37,474 nucleotides of DNA from Tritrichomonas foetus (Eukaryota; Parabasalia; Tritrichomonadida; Tritrichomonadidae), in assembly GCA_001839685.1 (NCBI GenBank), contig MLAK01001009.1, positions 2,048 through 39,521 on the forward strand. Reading direction: 5' to 3'. Below, piece by piece: positions 1-9,036 of this stretch; the first letter of the stretch is position 1, and each line of letters begins with the position of its first letter. The notes beneath the pieces are model-generated. The model did not search any database. It had not been told where the DNA came from and was given only the letters and a program-made list of their open reading frames with translations. The translations under genes and the position numbers were made by a program.

Positions 1-52
1 TTCTTTCTCTTTTATGTTCTTTCTCTTTTATGTTCTTTCTCTTTTATGTTCT
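1..52. repeat. 16-bp tandem repeat at the window edge
   Basis: Three exact copies of the 16-bp unit TTCTTTCTCTTTTATG fill positions 1-48, and a fourth copy breaks off after four bases. The repeat begins at base 1, so its true extent to the left is unknown. It may mark a contig end or a local array. Confidence 0.9.
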
Positions 53-122
53 CATAAACAAAATATAGATAACAACCTAAAAGAACAAACAAACAAATAA
101 GTCTATTCTTCGATTCATTTAT

Positions 123-1433
123 TTACACAGGTATTGTTGCGGCAACAGCAGCCATGAATCCCTGCAAAGGCGATAATGGATATCCTATTTCTAAATAATA
201 TTCGTTATCGCCATACATTCCAAGTGAACACAAATCTTTTCTAGTGTTTGAATCATGATACATCACGAAGTTCGATAAAGACTGATGTTGGAATTTTCCA
301 TCGAATGTCATATCGAAAGAATTTCCTTGGCTGACAGGAACTCTAGTTTTCAGTCGAATTGCCTCTTTTGACAGTTGACTTAATCTTGTTACAAGACCAG
401 AAGGTTCACTAAACACGATTGGAAACATTCGACTTTTTCCTTGAATCTTTTTCAACCCAGGGACCAAGAAATCGAAAATTCTTGGTTGATTGGCAGAAGA
501 AAATGAAGGATTAAAAACTGCTGCACAACATTCACTTCTCTCCTCACGCCCTGCATCAACACCAACATAGAATGCAGAGTTTCCTGGCGTGTAGTTAGTT
601 TCACCAACATTTTTACCATTAACAAAAATATGAACACCACTTGATCTCGAAGCTCCATTCATCTTTGCTTCCATTAAAAGAGTTAAATCAACTTCATGCA
701 AGAGTTTGAAAATGAAACCAGGCCCACTATTTCCATCAACAATAAATTTAAATCGAACTCCAGTTGATGGAGAAAGTGGCAACAGCCAATAGTCCTCATT
801 TCTCATAAGAATGTCAGTAATCACTTTATTATCTTGTGGGGCAAGCTGGGCAGATGATCGAGATTGTGTCACTTTTGCTGGGTTAGGTGGTGGACGTTCT
901 TGTTCGTGTGGCTGTTCCCTTTGTTGCTGTGGAGGCGGTGGTGACGATTGAACGTTTACAACTTCTTTAGTAATTCGTGTTTTCGTTTCGGCAGGTTTTT
1001 CTTCTTGCGGTAGGATTTTGTCAACATTTTGTGTGATTACTTCTTTTGCGATTGATGGTTTTGATGTATTGTTACTTCCCGCTTTATTGGCGCCCGTTAA
1101 ATATCTTTGAGAGAGGAAACGAGATTGAGTTCCTGATGTTTTTTCGGATGGTGAAGCACTGCCTTTATTCTGATTCTCGTTTCGTGTTTGTGAAAGTGAA
1201 GAAGCGGACGGTCCTTTAATTCCTTTCGTATTTCGAGGGACCGCCAAATGCAACGGTTTTATTTCTGATGTGTTCATGGCTGGATCGATGAGAGTGAAAA
1301 TATCATGGAAGACAACATCGTAATCGCAAAGATATGGTTCGTAAACAATCGTTTTGGACATCAAAATTCTTTGAAATATGAGATTGTAAACGTACTCTCC
1401 GAAAAAAGTTTGTAACATGAAACTTTTTGACAT
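123..1433 (-). CDS. Tubby C-terminal domain protein (TULP-like)
   Basis: This 436-residue protein ends in a Tubby-type C-terminal domain. Tubby domains bind phosphoinositides and, in flagellated cells, act in membrane and ciliary trafficking. The sequence shows the family's closing pattern: a stretch with RVPVSQGNSFDMTFDGKF, then SLSNFVMYHDSN, then the hallmark YPLSPLQGFMAAVAA at residues about 417-431, equivalent to YPLCALQAFAI in animal Tubby. The domain covers about residues 205-436. Residues 60-200 are low in complexity, rich in Ser, Gln and Pro, and probably disordered. The first ATG is used here; a second Met at residue 25 (again MSK) has a TCATAT element some 20 nt upstream and could be the real start. 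The stop codon reads TAAA. The family call is firm for the C-terminal third; the ligand and role are inferred. Confidence 0.8.
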   Translation of the reverse strand: MSKSFMLQTFFGEYVYNLIFQRILMSKTIVYEPYLCDYDVVFHDIFTLIDPAMNTSEIKPLHLAVPRNTKGIKGPSASSLSQTRNENQNKGSASPSEKTSGTQSRFLSQRYLTGANKAGSNNTSKPSIAKEVITQNVDKILPQEEKPAETKTRITKEVVNVQSSPPPPQQQREQPHEQERPPPNPAKVTQSRSSAQLAPQDNKVITDILMRNEDYWLLPLSPSTGVRFKFIVDGNSGPGFIFKLLHEVDLTLLMEAKMNGASRSSGVHIFVNGKNVGETNYTPGNSAFYVGVDAGREERSECCAAVFNPSFSSANQPRIFDFLVPGLKKIQGKSRMFPIVFSEPSGLVTRLSQLSKEAIRLKTRVPVSQGNSFDMTFDGKFQHQSLSNFVMYHDSNTRKDLCSLGMYGDNEYYLEIGYPLSPLQGFMAAVAATIPV

Positions 1434-1773
1434 GATTTGATTGATTGGTTAACTTTTTGATTTTCATATGAAAAGTAATTCTGAATGACACATTGAAATT
1501 ATCATTCAATAGCATCATTTGCTAAAGGTTCGAAAAACTTTGAATTCCACAGAAAAAGTGAATCCAAATTTGCACCTTAATACAAGGAGCAGAATGAAGG
1601 AGTTTTTATTCAATTTACAATGCTATATGCTGTAATTGGAGATTCACTATCATTCAGATTCTGTGAAAGCTTTCACATCTTCATTATTTGTGAATTGATT
1701 TTTTCCCTCATTATTAAAGAATCCATGTTGAATAAAATAAAACAGAAAATCAATAAAGAGATTAAAAACAAGT
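1434..1773. other. intergenic spacer, 340 bp
   Basis: This stretch lies between the Tubby gene start and the 3' end of the LRR gene. It must hold the Tubby promoter and the LRR gene's 3' UTR. I see no RNA gene. Short ORFs here are AT-rich and look like chance. Confidence 0.6.
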
Positions 1774-4014
1774 TTAGAAATTCGTGGTGTTCGAGTTTTC
1801 CGTAAGTGTGTCCATTGCTGTGATTCCGTTTTTATTTGTTGATGGTGTAAGCAGGTTAAAAAGCATATTTGCGCCATTTGTGTTCTGTGGTTTCAATACA
1901 ATTGATGTAGTTATCAAAGACTCATGGAAAACAGATATCAAGTCCTGTTTTTCAATTATATCTGGTCCATTTCCAGTAATTGATTGCGTCATCATATTCA
2001 TCATTGTAATGAGAGCGTCCATTGGCTGAATCACTTGTGAATTTGTTCCTTCAAGGCTTTCATATTCATTTATACGCATGGCAAGTGTTTTCGGTGGTAA
2101 CTTTGCAGCCAATCCTGTTGGAATAAAGCCTTGACCATTTAATAATGCAAGATCCTGCTTCGGTGGAGCAATTCGTTCGATTTTAGTAAAAGCTAAATAA
2201 GCTTTATTAAAAGCAGCAGCTGTATCAGGCTTTGCACCATCACAATTTAAAGAAGTGAGTTTATTATCTTCTTCGACAAATGCTTTTAGTGCATTTAAAC
2301 CTTTATCACCCATTCCGCTGTTCTCTATCATCAAAGTTTTCAGTGACGACTTTCCAACAAGTGAATTTATAAAGAAAGTGGCACTTTGATTATAAGGATC
2401 ACTTGTTGAAGTAGAAATATCAATTCCTTGAAGTTGAGTTTCAATAATAAAATCAGAAACTGCTTTTAAAGAAGCATCAAATTGCTCTTTAAAACATCGC
2501 GAAAGTTTTAAATAGTAGAGCTGTTTTTGACTCTTTAAGAATTGAAGAAGCTCTTTTACATTTTCTGGTAGTAAAATATTATCTGAAAAAATAAATTCAG
2601 CTAAAACAGATTGTGGATCAGGAATATCAAAACATTTCACAATTGATTCATTTGATGATTCATCAGGCATACTAATTATTAAATCAGAAAGATTCAAAGT
2701 TAGTAAATGATCGCGTGTTTGAGAAAACAAAGCAACCAAAAAAGAACGTAACGCAACAGGTGATATAATAGACTTAGATAAATCCAAATAAGATAAACAA
2801 GAAGTCAGAACAAAATTTTTCTTGTTCATATTCTTGAATAAATTGCAACCACTTAAATATAACATATGAATAGTTGTAGTATGTGATAGAATCCCTTTTA
2901 ATAAGATTGAAATATCTTTATTAGTTTTTGATAAATTCAACATAAATATTTTATTGTTTGGTAAGTATTTGGTTAGACTGGAAATATTCATATCGTCAGC
3001 GGTTCCTTCATCAAGACAAAGTTTTGTAATACTCATAAAACAAGATAAAGAACCAAGTAATTCAAAAAGTCTATTAAAATCATCTTCAGAAAGCTTAACT
3101 TTTGTTATTGTTAATGTCTTTAAATGACCCGCAAAAGAATTCATTCCATTTAAAACGGAAAAAATTAAACTTGGATGACAATTATTGAAAGTTATATCAA
3201 CAAATTTGGAAGTTATGGGCGCAGGTAAATCATACATTTCTGTGGTTTCTGATTTATAGTTTTCTAAACTGAGTTTTACTAATGTTTTGGATTTTGATAT
3301 AATTATCTGAAGGACGTTTGGCAAATATTGTGGTTCAAAAGCATCCAAAATAAGACATTTCAAATTCATATCCCAGCTTATAGCAGTTGCAACAGAGGGT
3401 GCGGCAATTCCACACTTGAAAGCTTGCGTGAGCCGCAAAATGGTTTGTGGATTTCGATCCCAATCAGCGATATATTTCAATTGGTCAATTGGAAATTTTT
3501 GATTGTATTTATGAGCAAGTTGCAATATACGAATCTGTAGGGAATTCTTGGGACGGGCCGGAATGATTGGAGAAACTAAAGCACCTGGAGGAGTTGAATC
3601 TATTTTTGGAAGTTCGGCCTCAGAAACTTTGAATTTACAAATTTTATTGAAATATAATATTAATCGAGCAATATCCAACGCTTTGTCTGATTGTAAAGTT
3701 ATTGCTGTGTTATCATTGCTCGCGGAATTTCCGATGTTAAAAGTGACGATGTTTGGTTTAATATATGATATTTTATCAACGTCGATTAAGTAAAAAATGC
3801 CGGCGAGTTCGTTTTTGTTCGTTGTTTTGGATCGAAATAGATAAATAGCGCCGTAAGAAATAATTAAAATTTTTGGGCATGTTTTTCCATTTTGACTAAT
3901 TCGAACGATTTCTGATGCAAAAACAATTGTTTCTTGAGGTCCCCATAAATACTCTTGTGTTAGCCGTTCCAATTGTTTATTAGCAAGGAGAATAGTTGGC
4001 GCTGGTTCAATCAT
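1774..4014 (-). CDS. CARMIL-like protein: PH-like domain plus leucine-rich repeats
   Basis: This 746-residue protein has an N-terminal module (about residues 20-125) that reads like the non-canonical PH domain of CARMIL proteins: strands ending in ILIISYGAIYLFRSK and a closing helix ALDIARLILYFNKICKF. A linker of about 60 residues follows. Residues about 190-640 are long ribonuclease-inhibitor-type leucine-rich repeats with units such as LKTLTITKVKLSEDDFNRLF and LYYLKLSRCF. A short helical C-terminus ends near residue 746. CARMIL proteins bind membranes, myosin I and actin capping protein. Animal members run past 1,300 residues and carry a capping-protein-interaction motif in a long tail. I see neither the tail nor the motif here, so capping-protein regulation is doubtful. 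The stop reads TAAA. It is divergent from the next gene, with 187 bp between the starts. Confidence 0.65.
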   Translation of the reverse strand: MIEPAPTILLANKQLERLTQEYLWGPQETIVFASEIVRISQNGKTCPKILIISYGAIYLFRSKTTNKNELAGIFYLIDVDKISYIKPNIVTFNIGNSASNDNTAITLQSDKALDIARLILYFNKICKFKVSEAELPKIDSTPPGALVSPIIPARPKNSLQIRILQLAHKYNQKFPIDQLKYIADWDRNPQTILRLTQAFKCGIAAPSVATAISWDMNLKCLILDAFEPQYLPNVLQIIISKSKTLVKLSLENYKSETTEMYDLPAPITSKFVDITFNNCHPSLIFSVLNGMNSFAGHLKTLTITKVKLSEDDFNRLFELLGSLSCFMSITKLCLDEGTADDMNISSLTKYLPNNKIFMLNLSKTNKDISILLKGILSHTTTIHMLYLSGCNLFKNMNKKNFVLTSCLSYLDLSKSIISPVALRSFLVALFSQTRDHLLTLNLSDLIISMPDESSNESIVKCFDIPDPQSVLAEFIFSDNILLPENVKELLQFLKSQKQLYYLKLSRCFKEQFDASLKAVSDFIIETQLQGIDISTSTSDPYNQSATFFINSLVGKSSLKTLMIENSGMGDKGLNALKAFVEEDNKLTSLNCDGAKPDTAAAFNKAYLAFTKIERIAPPKQDLALLNGQGFIPTGLAAKLPPKTLAMRINEYESLEGTNSQVIQPMDALITMMNMMTQSITGNGPDIIEKQDLISVFHESLITTSIVLKPQNTNGANMLFNLLTPSTNKNGITAMDTLTENSNTTNF

Positions 4015-4201
4015 GAAATCATAAAATTTTAATGTTTTTTAATCAAAACTTTTTCTGAATTAAAATAGTCAAATCATCTGAATATATGGCTATTTATCTC
4101 AAGAAAAATGAACGATCGAATTTGATGACTTAAGAAAAAGTTTGTGACATTGATCTTTTCTGTACGTTTAAAAAAAGACACAGAAAAAAGAGTTTTTCCA
4201 A

Positions 4202-4855
4202 ATGGAGAATGGACCGCCTTTAGAATCCTTTATTGAATATAGCTACGCATTAGAAAAGTGCTTAAATTATCGAAATAATGCATCAACAAATCTGTATCGT
4301 CTCAAAAGCAAAGGTCGAAAACTACGCGAATTTCGTTGCTTTCAAATTATGGAGTTCGATTTACAAACAGCATTTTTAACTTATCAGAAAAAACAAGCAC
4401 AAATTAAAGCATTAGAAATCGCCCAAGAAATCGAAAATGCAACAATTCCGTTTGATATTCGTAAAGAAAATGTTAATTTTTCTCCGAGAAGACCAATGCT
4501 TTCTCCAAAACGAAATAGAGGTGATGACTATTCAAATGATGCTTATGAGAGAAACAACACTTTGAACAGAACTGTAAAATTTGATCAGAGTTATTATAAT
4601 GCAAAAAATCAACAATTAAATAACAGAGAAACATTTCAGGAATATAATAATGACGATTTTCGTAACAATTCATCTTCCAATCAAAAAGGAAACCAAATGA
4701 AAGGATCAAGGTTCACCCAAAATTATTGGGGTAATTCTACCTCGAATAGAGGGAATGATAACAGACAAGTAAGCGGATTTTCCAAATCATCTAATGATCC
4801 TTTTGCAAACTCGGATAATATGACAGCAACCTTTAGTTCGATGAAATTAGATTGA
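4202..4855 (+). CDS. small protein with Asn-rich disordered C-terminus
   Basis: I do not recognise this 217-residue protein. Residues 1-80 look helical: an acidic start, then a basic patch (LKSKGRKLREFRCF) and a Lys/Gln/Glu helix (QKKQAQIKALEIAQEIEN). From about residue 95 the protein is low in complexity, rich in Asn, Ser, Arg and Gln, and probably disordered. It includes FSPRRPMLSPKR, a possible proline-directed phosphorylation segment. The C-terminus SSMKLD has no obvious sorting signal. The ATG follows TTTTTCCAA closely, which suits a short 5' UTR. It could be an adaptor or an RNA-associated protein, but nothing in the sequence fixes this. Confidence 0.7.
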   Translation: MENGPPLESFIEYSYALEKCLNYRNNASTNLYRLKSKGRKLREFRCFQIMEFDLQTAFLTYQKKQAQIKALEIAQEIENATIPFDIRKENVNFSPRRPMLSPKRNRGDDYSNDAYERNNTLNRTVKFDQSYYNAKNQQLNNRETFQEYNNDDFRNNSSSNQKGNQMKGSRFTQNYWGNSTSNRGNDNRQVSGFSKSSNDPFANSDNMTATFSSMKLD

Positions 4856-5170
4856 TTCTTCTTTGTAAACTATTTGTTATACTAGAATCATACACTATAA
4901 TATTATTAAGTTTTTCAAATTTATTCTTGTTAGCTGCATTAATCCCTCACTTCAAAACGATTGTATATCAATTATAAATATAGCAACTGATTATATATTA
5001 TGAATTACTCTAGTACACTCTTTTGTAAATAAAAATCACATAGTAAATGCGAATTCAAAATATCTATTTATTTATAAAATCATACAAACAGTTTATTAAA
5101 CATTTTATCTATTTCTCTATATGTCTGTTGTGGTATAATGTTAATAATACATCTATTGTTCTAAATATAT
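4856..5170. other. convergent intergenic spacer, 315 bp
   Basis: This AT-rich spacer lies between the 3' ends of two convergent genes. It contains TAAATAAA-like strings usable as poly(A) signals on both strands. Nothing else is visible. Confidence 0.6.
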
Positions 5171-7585
5171 TTAAATTACAAGTGTTTTTCGGCATTCAAT
5201 AGCTTGTTCCATCAAAGCGCAGTCAAGTTTCTTCAAAAGTGCCCAAAAATTGCTCTCAATAAATTTTAATGCTTCCAATTCATTATTATGGAGAAGCAAA
5301 TGCATTTCTGGAAAAGCCAAAAGAATTTTTTCTATAAAGATAAAGATTTCAAAAATAGAATCATTTGAAGAAAGTAGCAAGCATCTTCTAAAAAGTTTAA
5401 AACATAATTTTTTGTATTTTTTCGTTCCTTTTTTAAATGTTGTTGATGCAATCATTGTCAGATTCAAAGCAACCGATATAAATTCAATTAAAGATGATCC
5501 GTAATTTGGAATCTTGAGCAATTCGAATTTTTGGGAGCATATTCTCAAATATTTTGATGTTTGCCATTTTCTTTTATGCCGATATAATTTTTTAGCTCTT
5601 AATCCAGAAATGAGTTCAGTATATTTCTGTTGAAGTTTTGGGATTCGTTGGTCAATGAATGGGGTCTCATTCAATTTTGCAATTAATATCCAAAATTTTA
5701 ATTTTTCGTTATCGCAATTTTTCCAAGCATTTTCAATGAAACGAGAAAATAGCGAAACTTCAACTTTATTTTCTATTAATAAAGGTACGACTTTTGGATT
5801 ATTTATTTTTCCGTTTTGAATTTTTTGAACTTTGTGATTACTGATTCTTTGACTGTTACGTTTGCTCCCAATTGTGTTTTGATTAGTAATTTTGTCAAAT
5901 CTTTGTGATGGAGGAATAGCTGACCGATTACATTCGGTATTTGCTCTATGTGTACGAGTATAGATTACTTCTTGTGAGCTTTTCACTGTTGGTGTGATAA
6001 ATCCATAATACTTTTGACCTCGACGAAGTTTTGATTTATTTTGGTTAATAAATAAATCTGTGTCTTCTTGTGGAATATCAGTGTTTTTTATGGATGAATC
6101 TGGTTTAGGAATCGGTGGTGGGTTTGGATTTACTTTTTCATTTTGCAATTTAAGATGAAGAATTAATTGGGATAAATTCTTGAATTGGTAAAAAAGCGTC
6201 AGTTCCACTTTTTCCATGAAATTTTTGTTGAAGCTTTGACTATAAATTTTCCATGAAAAGCTTTCAAAATGAGCTAAAGTCGATACGCATTTGTTATATG
6301 TTTTCTTTAAAATAAAATCGTAAAAAGATGGATCTTTAAAACAAGAAAAGTTTTCTCGCAAATGGACAGCATCAGGATGATTGCTTGTAAAAATGTCAAT
6401 TGGTAAGATGCTTAATTTATCTGATACTTTTTTTAAGGTTGACCATCCTAATTTCCCATCAACTTGGATTGGTTCGTTCTTCTGGAAAATGAGTTTTAAT
6501 CCATCATCTTTCTGAAATGGAAAAAGTGTCTTGGTTGCTATTGCAAAAGTAACACATTGAAAATTATCATAGTTTTTTTCTGATATTGCTAATCCTGGCA
6601 TAAATTTAATCTGCAATAAACTCGGATTTTGTTTTGCTAAATTCTGTAATAAAATACATTCATGAAGGGTGATGACAAAAGTAGTTTTGAATTCACTTTG
6701 AATTTCATTGTGTGGTGGTAAAAAAACATGATATTTCTTATTTTCAAGAGCATTTATCATTAAATTGACATGTGGTGATGTTGGATGTTCTTTTATGAAA
6801 TGAAATAAATCTTTCAATGACGATTCATTTTTATTGGTTGATGATGTCATCTTGTTACCATATAAAAATTTAGTTAGTACATTAATAATAAACGAGCCAA
6901 AACTGCTTTTGTGATTTTTTGAATAATAAATTAAAATTTGATATTGGTAAATTGATAAAGATGAAAAAGCAACACTTAATGCATTTAAAAATACGTCAAA
7001 AATATCCGACACTGATTTGCTAACCTTGGAACCTTTCAATATCCAAAATTCGTTCCAAAAGCAAGACGAAAAAGTCAGACTGGAATTTATAAAAGTTTCT
7101 ATATACATATCTCTCAATTCAGGAGTGACTCTTTTAATAACTTGATACAAAAATTCAAGAGCAAGTGATTGAAATTGTTCTGACACAAAATTAAAAAAAA
7201 TGGTCGGAAATGTTGATTGGGCAAATAAATATGAGCTTTCGTCATTATCTGGAAAAAAAGAGGATACCGCAATCCCGAATTCTTTTGGATGTTCTAAAAA
7301 ATTTAAAATCCACTGTGAAAAAATTTCTGCAACATTTGTCGACATCATCGAATAAATTTTTTCTGGCTTTTGTTGAATTTTTGAAGCAAAATCGATCAAG
7401 TCTTTGCATTTTCCATCGTTCATGATGTAATTCAGCAGCGATACTTGCTTCAACATGTGCTGTAGATCGAATGAGCTCGAATATTGCATTAATTTTAGCG
7501 AGGCTTTGATCGACGTTGTTTCCCAGTTTCTTAATGGATAAAGAGTCAATTTGATTTTATCTTCATCGATTAAAATATTGGTCAT
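5171..7585 (-). CDS. large protein of unknown function (804 aa)
   Basis: The first ATG on this frame is at 7585 and gives 804 residues. The reading frame extends five codons further 5' only through a non-ATG codon. I recognise no family. Residues 1-480 are mostly helical and hydrophobic, with runs such as LALEFLYQVIKRVTPELRDMY that suggest an alpha-solenoid. A basic, polar linker follows (about residues 490-620), with a proline cluster PNPPPIPKPD and many Lys, Arg, Asn and Gln. Residues about 630-804 are again helical. No signal peptide or clear membrane segment is visible. Codon use is AT-rich, like neighbouring housekeeping-poor genes. No Inr-like TCA element lies in the 25 nt before the ATG. 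The whole-length open frame makes the gene secure; a scaffold or GTPase-regulator role is only a guess. Confidence 0.75.
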   Translation of the reverse strand: MTNILIDEDKIKLTLYPLRNWETTSIKASLKLMQYSSSFDLQHMLKQVSLLNYIMNDGKCKDLIDFASKIQQKPEKIYSMMSTNVAEIFSQWILNFLEHPKEFGIAVSSFFPDNDESSYLFAQSTFPTIFFNFVSEQFQSLALEFLYQVIKRVTPELRDMYIETFINSSLTFSSCFWNEFWILKGSKVSKSVSDIFDVFLNALSVAFSSLSIYQYQILIYYSKNHKSSFGSFIINVLTKFLYGNKMTSSTNKNESSLKDLFHFIKEHPTSPHVNLMINALENKKYHVFLPPHNEIQSEFKTTFVITLHECILLQNLAKQNPSLLQIKFMPGLAISEKNYDNFQCVTFAIATKTLFPFQKDDGLKLIFQKNEPIQVDGKLGWSTLKKVSDKLSILPIDIFTSNHPDAVHLRENFSCFKDPSFYDFILKKTYNKCVSTLAHFESFSWKIYSQSFNKNFMEKVELTLFYQFKNLSQLILHLKLQNEKVNPNPPPIPKPDSSIKNTDIPQEDTDLFINQNKSKLRRGQKYYGFITPTVKSSQEVIYTRTHRANTECNRSAIPPSQRFDKITNQNTIGSKRNSQRISNHKVQKIQNGKINNPKVVPLLIENKVEVSLFSRFIENAWKNCDNEKLKFWILIAKLNETPFIDQRIPKLQQKYTELISGLRAKKLYRHKRKWQTSKYLRICSQKFELLKIPNYGSSLIEFISVALNLTMIASTTFKKGTKKYKKLCFKLFRRCLLLSSNDSIFEIFIFIEKILLAFPEMHLLLHNNELEALKFIESNFWALLKKLDCALMEQAIECRKTLVI

Positions 7586-9036
7586 TAAGTAAAATATCAA
7601 GTTATATTTTCCAGCAAATATTCTACATACAATTCTCTTAAAAACTCAAAGAGTTATCTTTCTTCTTCTGTAAAAAAATGCTTATATCTTATTTAAAAAA
7701 TATTAGATTAAGTAACTATATGAAAAATTAAATATAAAATACTATTTTATCTATTAAAATAGATTATATTTGTTAAAATATTCTTTAAATATGGAGATAA
7801 ATCTAGTTAATATTTCACGGTCAAAAATATCTCAAACAAATTGGCCATATTTTTTTTCTCATTATTGAGAGAACCCAAAATTGATTATACTTTGATTTAA
7901 ATAATTAACGTGCTCTGTTCGGACTATTGAAATATTCTCAATTACATGTGAGTATAAAATTTATTGCACAAAAAAAAGTTATTTTTGTTGATAATTGGAT
8001 CTCAACATTTCTGAATTTTTAACGGATCAAAAAAATGTTCATAGATTGATCTGTCTTCATATAGTCATGAGCAAATTAATTTCACCAATAGTGAAATTAA
8101 ATATAATTTTGATTTTATATCCAACCCTCTGTTTCAGAATATCTCCATTGAGCCATTTTGAATCACATGTCTTTATATTAGGAAGAATTCAGGCTACATC
8201 ACTCAAGCCATGAAATAAATGCAATATAATTCCTAGACTAAAGTCGAGAAAGTATTTTTGGCTTGATTGATGCTTTAGTCAATTGTTTTATCAATTTTGA
8301 ATATAGATGAAGAATTAATGACACTATTTATGACACTATCGTTCACTTCATATAAGAAAATATTGACCCAAAACATAATATTTCTCATAAATAGTCTAGT
8401 ATATTTTCTATTGGGGTTGAACACTAACATCATTCACAATTTAATATGTAGTATTAAAAATGTAGCATTATAAATCACCATATTACAATCAAGTACTCTT
8501 CAATATGCTACTTTATAAAGAAATACAAAAAATATGAAGTCATTATCGCATTGAGTTTGGACAATGTAAAAATGATTGGTCCAGATAATGCGTCTTATGA
8601 CTCATTCGAAATAGACAAAACAATTATATGATGTGAAAATAAATCTAACAGTTATTCCGATGCGAAGACTCTTATTTTCCTTATCAAATTACAATTGGTA
8701 TCTTGTCAATGAAAACTATATTTGCCAAAAAGTTTTCCATGCAAATGAAGAGAAACACTAATTTGATCAAAGATTAGTTCTTGGATCATGAGATAAAGGG
8801 AAATACAATAGTATTATACTTGTTTTAGATAATCTTCTTCATGATAATCTTCTAAATAAACTGCTCACCATTCACATGCTTTCTCTTTTGAACAAAACAT
8901 TTTCGTGTGAAGACATTTTTTCCAGTTTTGTTCTGATTTGACAAAATATTTAAAGAAACATGAAATATGAATAAAGATTTTAATAAATCTATAAGATAAG
9001 TAAAGATCCCAGAATATTTAATTTAACTCGGAAAAA
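7586..9036. other. long AT-rich intergenic region, about 1.45 kb
   Basis: No intact gene is visible. Positions 7680-7870 are extremely AT-rich and hold a perfect inverted repeat, CTATTTTA and TAAAATAG, at 7742-7762. GACTAAAG and CTTTAGTC form another 8-bp inverted pair near 8235 and 8273. The segment from about 8270 to 8941 contains unusually open plus-strand frames and is listed separately as a possible decayed ORF. Confidence 0.5.
8270..8941 (+). pseudogene. possible decayed ORF
   Basis: One plus-strand frame, read from about 8272 to 8472 and again from 8615 to 8941, is open except for a few in-frame stops. A second frame is open from 8458 to 8628 and could join through frameshifts. Fragments such as MRRLLFSLSNYNWYLVNE and LVLDNLLHDNLLNKLLTIHM look more like protein than random AT-rich DNA. 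The last 109 codons hold two stops, where roughly eight would be expected at this composition. I do not recognise the protein. Runs of 50-60 open codons do occur by chance in 1.4 kb, so this is tentative. Confidence 0.22.

Noticed and set aside
7995..8213. 72-codon plus-strand ORF
   Set aside because: It opens with TTG rather than ATG, its only early ATG is internal, and its composition is that of AT-rich DNA.
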